64,000 nt of DNA, taken from Halolamina salifodinae (GTDB lineage: Archaea > Halobacteriota > Halobacteria > Halobacteriales > Haloferacaceae). The position numbers and the translations under genes are program-made. Below the pieces are notes generated by a model. It worked only from the letters and a program-made list of their open reading frames with translations. It had not been told where the DNA came from and did no database searches. This document shows, piece after piece, positions 59,687-64,000 of this stretch. The DNA is taken from positions 372,001 to 436,000 of the forward strand of contig NZ_JAGGLC010000003.1 in the NCBI RefSeq assembly GCF_017874235.1, given 5' to 3'. Each line of letters opens with the position of its first letter. The first letter of the stretch is position 1.

Positions 59687-60592
59687 TCAGCCGAACTTTC
59701 CGGTGATGTAGTCCTCGACACGCTGACTCTGGGGGTTCTCGAAGATCTGCTCGGTCTCGCCGTACTCGACGAGCTCACCCCCGGTCAGAAACACCGCCGT
59801 CTGGTCGCTGATTCGAGAGGCCTGCTGCATGTTGTGCGTGACGACGACGACCGAGTAGTCCTCGGCGAGTTCCTCGATCAAGTCCTCGATCTTCGCGGTG
59901 GCGATGGGGTCCAGCGCGCTCGCTGGCTCGTCCATCAAGATTACGTCGGGATCGACCGCGAGACAGCGGGCGATGCAGAGGCGCTGTTGCTGGCCCCCGG
60001 AGAGCCCGAGCGCGTTGTCGCCGAGTCGATCCTTGACCTCCTCCCAGAGAGCTGCGCGCCGGAGCGCGCGCTCGACCAGCGCCTGGGCTTCCTCGGCGTC
60101 GTCGGTGCCGAACAGCCGAGCCAGCAGCCCGGTGTCGAGGTCCCCGTGTTTCCGGGGGCCGTAGGAGATGTTGTCCTCGATGGACTTCGGGAACGGATTC
60201 GGCTCCTGAAACACCATGCCGACGCGCTTCCGGAGTTCGACGAGGTTCACGCCGTCGCTGTATATCTCCTGGCCGTCGAGCGCGACCGAGCCCTCGATGC
60301 GGGCGCTCTTGATCCGGTCGTTCATCCGGTTCAGACACCGCAAGAACGTCGACTTCCCACAGCCCGAGGGCCCGATGAGCGCCGTCACCGACTCGTCGGG
60401 CACGTCGAGGGAAACGCTCTGGAGTGCCTGTTCGTTGCCGTAGTAGACGTCGAGGGCCTCGACGGCGAGTTTGGCGTCGTCCTCGAACTGGAACTCCGTC
60501 CAGGCCGCTTGTGTCGTTTCGTCGGTCTCGCCGGTGGTTGTCAGTCGCTGTTCGGCCAGGTCGGTCCGTTGGGTTGGCTCAATCTCACTCAT
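59687..60592 (-). CDS. pstB: Phosphate ABC transporter ATPase
   Basis: A 301-residue ATPase with Walker [10 protein letters not shown] (74-82), signature [15 protein letters not shown] and Walker [14 protein letters not shown]. An acidic N-terminal extension of about 35 residues precedes the domain. PstB energises phosphate import. Its start overlaps the pstA stop by eight bases. Confidence 0.96.
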   Translation of the reverse strand: MSEIEPTQRTDLAEQRLTTTGETDETTQAAWTEFQFEDDAKLAVEALDVYYGNEQALQSVSLDVPDESVTALIGPSGCGKSTFLRCLNRMNDRIKSARIEGSVALDGQEIYSDGVNLVELRKRVGMVFQEPNPFPKSIEDNISYGPRKHGDLDTGLLARLFGTDDAEEAQALVERALRRAALWEEVKDRLGDNALGLSGGQQQRLCIARCLAVDPDVILMDEPASALDPIATAKIEDLIEELAEDYSVVVVTHNMQQASRISDQTAVFLTGGELVEYGETEQIFENPQSQRVEDYITGKFG

Positions 60593-62192
60593 TGTGTAGC
60601 TTCCTCCGGAAGTAGAGTCGACTCCCGACGCCGATGGCGTAGAGGCCGACGACGACGAGCAGGAGCACGAGCGCGGTTCCCCAGCCGAACTCGGTGTTGG
60701 TGAAAATCTCCTTGGGGAACACGCCCGCGGTGATCGTCGAGTAGAGCTGATACGGCAGGGCGCTCGCGGGGGAGAGCAGTGCCTCGTTCGTCACGAACGG
60801 TGGCTGGGCGCTGAACCGGAAGCCGCCCAGCACGTTCGGGGTGGTACTCGGGTACGGCGAGCCACCGAACACCAACAGCAGAGGGGCGGTCTCGCCGGCG
60901 ATGCGGCCGACGCCGAGGATGACGCCGGTGATGGTCCCGGGCATCGCCGCCGGGAGCACGACGCTTCTGATCGTCTGCCACTTCGTCACTCCCAGCGCGG
61001 CGCTCGCGTCGCGGCGCGCGTCGGGCACCGCAAGAATCGCCTCGCGGCTGGTGATGAGCACCAGCGGCAGCAGCATGAACCCGAGTACCAGTTGGCCGAC
61101 GACGATGGAGTTCCCGCCGCTGATCCGCGGCACGAGAAAGGCTAGCCCGAACAGCCCGAACACGATGCTCGGCGTGCTCCAGAGCCCGTTCGTGGCGACT
61201 TCGACGACCTGCGTGAAGCGGCCGCGTTCCGCGTACTCGGTCAGGAACACTGCCGCCCCGATCCCAAGCGGTACTGCGAAGCTGACAGCACCGACGACGA
61301 GCCACAGGGTTCCGACGAGCGCCGGCAACACCCCCGGGATCTCGACGTACAGCCCGCCGGTCTGGTTCAGCAGGAACGGGAACTCCGGCCACGCGACCTG
61401 CAGACCGACGAAGGGTATCGTCTGCCGCCCGCCGAGCAGACTCGCGCCCGTGAGCGTAGTCTGGAGGCCGTTCGTGACGATGAACCCGATCAGGAGTCCG
61501 AGCACGCCCAGCATCGCGAACACGACCGAGCCGATGAGGTAGTACGCGCCCGCCTGTCGGCCCTCGGCGCCGAACCCTTCCTTTGCCTTCCCGGCGCTCC
61601 AGGCGCCGAGGAGGGTGCCGAAGACGACCAGAATCGGGACGAGTTCGCTTCCCGGGAACGACGCTGAGGACCAGTCCGGCGACCACGTCCAGCCGGCGTT
61701 GACGCCGCCGATGGCGACGACGACGCCGAGCAGGATCAGGATGGCCGCCACTGGAAGGGTCGATCCCACATCCTCCCCAGGAAGCACCGAGGCGAGGAAC
61801 CCGACGACGCCGAAGACGACGGCGACTGGGAGCCACAGCACGACCGCATTTTCGAGCAGGAGTGTCGCCGCGAGACCGCCGAGGATCGCCCACAGTACGC
61901 CGAACACGACCCCGACCGGCGCGCCCGCCGAGGACGACGGCGTGGTGTCGATGTAGTCGAACCGTGAGCCGACGCCGATAACTACGAGGCCGCCGCCGAT
62001 AACGGCCAACCCGACGCCGAGGAGTTTCAGCACGCTCAGGCCGGCAACTGTGGCCGTCTCGTCGACCCACTGGAGCAACAGCAGCCACGACGCGAGGAAG
62101 GTGAGCGTCGCGACGCCGATGACGCCCAGCGAGACGAGGTCACCGGTCGTCGAGTCGGCGGCGGCGAGTCGGTTCTCCGTGACGCTGCTCAT
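60585..62192 (-). CDS. pstA: Phosphate ABC transporter permease PstA with extra N-terminal membrane region
   Basis: A 535-residue permease, nearly twice the bacterial length. The C-terminal part (about 235-535) is the usual PstA with the EAA loop [25 protein letters not shown]. The first about 225 residues carry some six additional hydrophobic segments with no known domain. The overlap with pstC (four bases) and pstB (eight bases) shows strict cotranscription. Confidence 0.94.
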   Translation of the reverse strand: MSSVTENRLAAADSTTGDLVSLGVIGVATLTFLASWLLLLQWVDETATVAGLSVLKLLGVGLAVIGGGLVVIGVGSRFDYIDTTPSSSAGAPVGVVFGVLWAILGGLAATLLLENAVVLWLPVAVVFGVVGFLASVLPGEDVGSTLPVAAILILLGVVVAIGGVNAGWTWSPDWSSASFPGSELVPILVVFGTLLGAWSAGKAKEGFGAEGRQAGAYYLIGSVVFAMLGVLGLLIGFIVTNGLQTTLTGASLLGGRQTIPFVGLQVAWPEFPFLLNQTGGLYVEIPGVLPALVGTLWLVVGAVSFAVPLGIGAAVFLTEYAERGRFTQVVEVATNGLWSTPSIVFGLFGLAFLVPRISGGNSIVVGQLVLGFMLLPLVLITSREAILAVPDARRDASAALGVTKWQTIRSVVLPAAMPGTITGVILGVGRIAGETAPLLLVFGGSPYPSTTPNVLGGFRFSAQPPFVTNEALLSPASALPYQLYSTITAGVFPKEIFTNTEFGWGTALVLLLVVVGLYAIGVGSRLYFRRKLHNE

Positions 62193-63346
62193 TGCTCACC
62201 CCCGAGCTTCTGGTACATTCGCCACTCGACGTACTGTGAGGCGACGCTCAGCAGCATCACCATCACGAACAGGACCACGCCGGCCGCGAACAGCGCGCTC
62301 ATGTGGACGCCGCTGGCGTTCCCGCCCTCGAACGCGATGACGGTCGTGAGCGTCTCGCCGTAGTTCGAGAACACGTCGAAGACGGGCGAGGGGAACCCCT
62401 TCGTGTGCGTGAGCATCACCGTCGCCGCCATCGTCTCGCCCATCGCTCGGCCGATGCCGAGCAGGACGCCCGCCGAGACCCCCGAGAGCCCGGCGGGGAT
62501 GGTGACGCTCTTGGTCGTCTGCCATCGCGTCGACCCTATCGCGAGCGCGCCGCTCTTGATCGACTCCGGCACGGCGTTCAGCGCGTCCTCGGCCACGGTG
62601 ACCACCGTCGGAAGCGCCATGATGCCGATCATCAGGCCGGCCGCGAAGTACGTCCCGATGGTCGGGGTGCCGAACTCCAGGTAGAAGTACTGGTTCACGA
62701 TGGTGAGGCCGATGAACCCGTACGTGATCGAGGGGATCCCGGCCATCAGTTCGATGCCGGGCTTGACCACCTCACGGACGCGCCGGGGGGCGATCTCCGA
62801 GACGAACACGGCGCCGGCGATGCCGATTGGAGCCGCGATGAGGGTCGCGATGAGGGTCGTGACCGCGGTGCCGAGCATCATCGGCGTGAGCGACCAGACG
62901 TCGTTGCGCCCCCATAGGCCCTGCCCCAGCGCGGGGTCATCCATCGTCGGGTTCCGGATCTGGGTGAGCAGGTCCAGCCCCATGAGTCGGACTGCGGGCA
63001 CCGACTCGATCACCAGGAACGCCACGATCAGCGTCAGGATCGAGACCGTGATCACGGTCGTCAGGAGCGTCGTGATCTTGGCGGCCTCCGCCTGATAGCG
63101 GTACCAGCCGACCCCCATCGACGCGAGGAACACCACGACGGGGATGACGGTCCATCTGGAGCCGGCGAGAAACGACAGGAACGTCACGATCACCGAGGCG
63201 AAGACGAGCCCGTCCATCGCGATGGCGCCGTCCTCGGTCCGCGAGCGATAGTCGCGGGCCCGCTGTTTCGTGCGCTCGACGCGCCGGCGGACGGCCGCGC
63301 GGAGCCGCCTCGGTACCTCTCGTGTCTGTGGGAGTCGCTGCGTCAT
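62189..63346 (-). CDS. pstC: Phosphate ABC transporter permease PstC
   Basis: A 385-residue permease starting at ATG 63346. The basic N-terminus (about 1-40) is followed by about eight membrane segments and the EAA loop ESIKSGALAIGSTRWQTTKSVTIPAGLSG. It forms the phosphate channel with PstA. The longer open frame upstream runs into the pstS-pstC gap and is rejected. Confidence 0.94.
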   Translation of the reverse strand: MTQRLPQTREVPRRLRAAVRRRVERTKQRARDYRSRTEDGAIAMDGLVFASVIVTFLSFLAGSRWTVIPVVVFLASMGVGWYRYQAEAAKITTLLTTVITVSILTLIVAFLVIESVPAVRLMGLDLLTQIRNPTMDDPALGQGLWGRNDVWSLTPMMLGTAVTTLIATLIAAPIGIAGAVFVSEIAPRRVREVVKPGIELMAGIPSITYGFIGLTIVNQYFYLEFGTPTIGTYFAAGLMIGIMALPTVVTVAEDALNAVPESIKSGALAIGSTRWQTTKSVTIPAGLSGVSAGVLLGIGRAMGETMAATVMLTHTKGFPSPVFDVFSNYGETLTTVIAFEGGNASGVHMSALFAAGVVLFVMVMLLSVASQYVEWRMYQKLGGEQ

Positions 63347-63360
63347 GAATGCATGAGTAC

Positions 63361-63372
63361 GGTATAAATGAA
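63361..63372 (-). promoter_or_regulatory. Possible internal TATA box before pstC
   Basis: Read leftward, CATTTATACC lies 18-27 bases before the pstC ATG, in the 59-base gap after pstS. It could give extra transcripts of pstCAB-phoU independent of pstS; alternatively it is the AT-rich end of a pstS 3' processing site. Confidence 0.35.
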
Positions 63373-63405
63373 TCGTGGGGGCCGTGCGCCAGGGGAGCCG
63401 TCGCC

Positions 63406-64000
63406 TTACTCGTAGTTCGACGGCGCGACCTTCTCGCGCTGGCTCTGGAGTCGGTCGTCGGGCAGCGCGAAGTAGTTCTCGGCGCGGACGAAGTGCTCCT
63501 GACCGAAGTCGCTCAGGATGAAGTTGATGAAGGCGGCCTCCTTTCGGGAGGTACCCGTCCACGTGTAGGCGTGGAGGTCACGCGACAGGGGGTAGTCCTG
63601 TGCGCCGAGGTTGTCGCCGTAGGAGTACGTGGTGCCGTCGATGACGAGGTCGACCGGCGGCGTCGCGCCGTCCGGTTCGACGAACGCGAGCGCGATGTAG
63701 GCGATGGCGTTGTTGGCCTGCGCGATGGCCGTCTGGAGCTGCTGGTTCTGGCCGAAGCGCTGGTCGGGGCTGATCGGCGCGTTGGGATCGCCGAACACGT
63801 TTGCGCGGAACGAGGTGTCGGTCCCGGAGCCCTCGGCGCGACCGAGTGCGAGGATCTCCCGGTCCGGACCGCCGACCTCGGACCAGTTGGTGATCTCCTG
63901 TCGGTAGATCTGGCGAAGCTCCTCGATGGTGATGCTCTCGACGCCGGCGTCGGCGATCTCGCGGCTGACCACAATCGGCTGACCGTCGACGCCGACGACG
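63406..64000 (-). CDS. pstS: Phosphate-binding protein PstS, N-terminal part outside window
   Basis: The C-terminal about 198 residues of a phosphate solute-binding protein; the frame runs open off the right edge. Phosphate-site pieces are visible: REILALGRAEGSGTDTSFRANVF (the R-x-x-G-S-G-T-x-x-S pattern) and TIEELRQIYRQEITNWSEVGG. It captures phosphate outside the cell and delivers it to PstCA. The signal peptide is not in the window. It is the first gene of the pstSCAB-phoU operon. Confidence 0.93.
   Translation of the reverse strand, partial: VVGVDGQPIVVSREIADAGVESITIEELRQIYRQEITNWSEVGGPDREILALGRAEGSGTDTSFRANVFGDPNAPISPDQRFGQNQQLQTAIAQANNAIAYIALAFVEPDGATPPVDLVIDGTTYSYGDNLGAQDYPLSRDLHAYTWTGTSRKEAAFINFILSDFGQEHFVRAENYFALPDDRLQSQREKVAPSNYE

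Overview
The window is chromosomal DNA from a halophilic archaeon (class Halobacteria). The evidence is very high GC with strong GC at third codon positions, acidic predicted proteins (Asp/Glu-rich, Lys-poor), TATA boxes about 25-30 bases upstream of start codons with little or no leader, a TFIIB gene, and families largely confined to haloarchaea (DICT sensor, HTH_10/Bat-type regulator, HalX response regulator, carrier-protein (ArgW/LysW) arginine pathway). The genus cannot be fixed from the sequence alone. I see no rRNA, tRNA, CRISPR array, insertion sequence or integrase.

Layout. 1-7.5 kb: mixed small genes (5'-truncated acidic coiled-coil protein with a PDTGVYPPI repeat, J-domain/ferredoxin fusion, cupin, metal-binding HMA protein, divergent FtsZ/CetZ-like protein, cysteine synthase-like enzyme, DICT sensor, MOT1-type molybdate transporter). 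8-13 kb: purine salvage pair (NCS2 permease + phosphoribosyltransferase), rhodanese + JAMM desampylase-like pair, YccF membrane protein, ThDP enzyme. 13-20.7 kb: HTTM membrane protein, aldo/keto reductase, gatCA, acyl-CoA dehydrogenase, TFB. 21-23.3 kb: TrkA-TrkH potassium uptake, followed by a 142-bp tandem repeat. 24.6-36.3 kb: a probable catabolic region: EthD-like protein, CoA transferase, erythromycin-esterase-family protein, a tiny zinc-ribbon gene, a Bat-type regulator, then a tightly packed operon of a CUT1-type ABC transporter (binding lipoprotein, two permeases, ATPase), a second CoA transferase and a LeuA/HMGL-family enzyme, then an acetamidase/formamidase. 36.3-45.5 kb: a nearly complete arginine biosynthesis cluster read leftward (argG, argH; argW, argX, argC, argB, argD, argE, argF). 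45.8-54.1 kb: MFS exporter, aminotransferase, histidine kinase + HalX response regulator, lipoprotein, M20 peptidase, small molybdopterin-domain protein. 54.2-58.6 kb: serine biosynthesis genes (serA, serB, class V aminotransferase). 58.7-64 kb: the high-affinity phosphate operon pstS-C-A-B-phoU, with pstS cut by the window end.

The most interesting signal is a family of short perfect hairpins (arms 7-10 bases, loop exactly 3 bases) arranged in tandem arrays of two or four and inserted in frame into five unrelated genes (YccF protein, aldo/keto reductase, M20 peptidase, SerA, class V aminotransferase). Each adds a hydrophilic Ser/Arg/Gly/Asp-rich segment at a place where homologous proteins have a short loop. 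The SerA and M20 copies are nearly identical in DNA. They behave like a palindromic protein-invading mobile element, comparable in concept to the Rickettsia palindromic elements.
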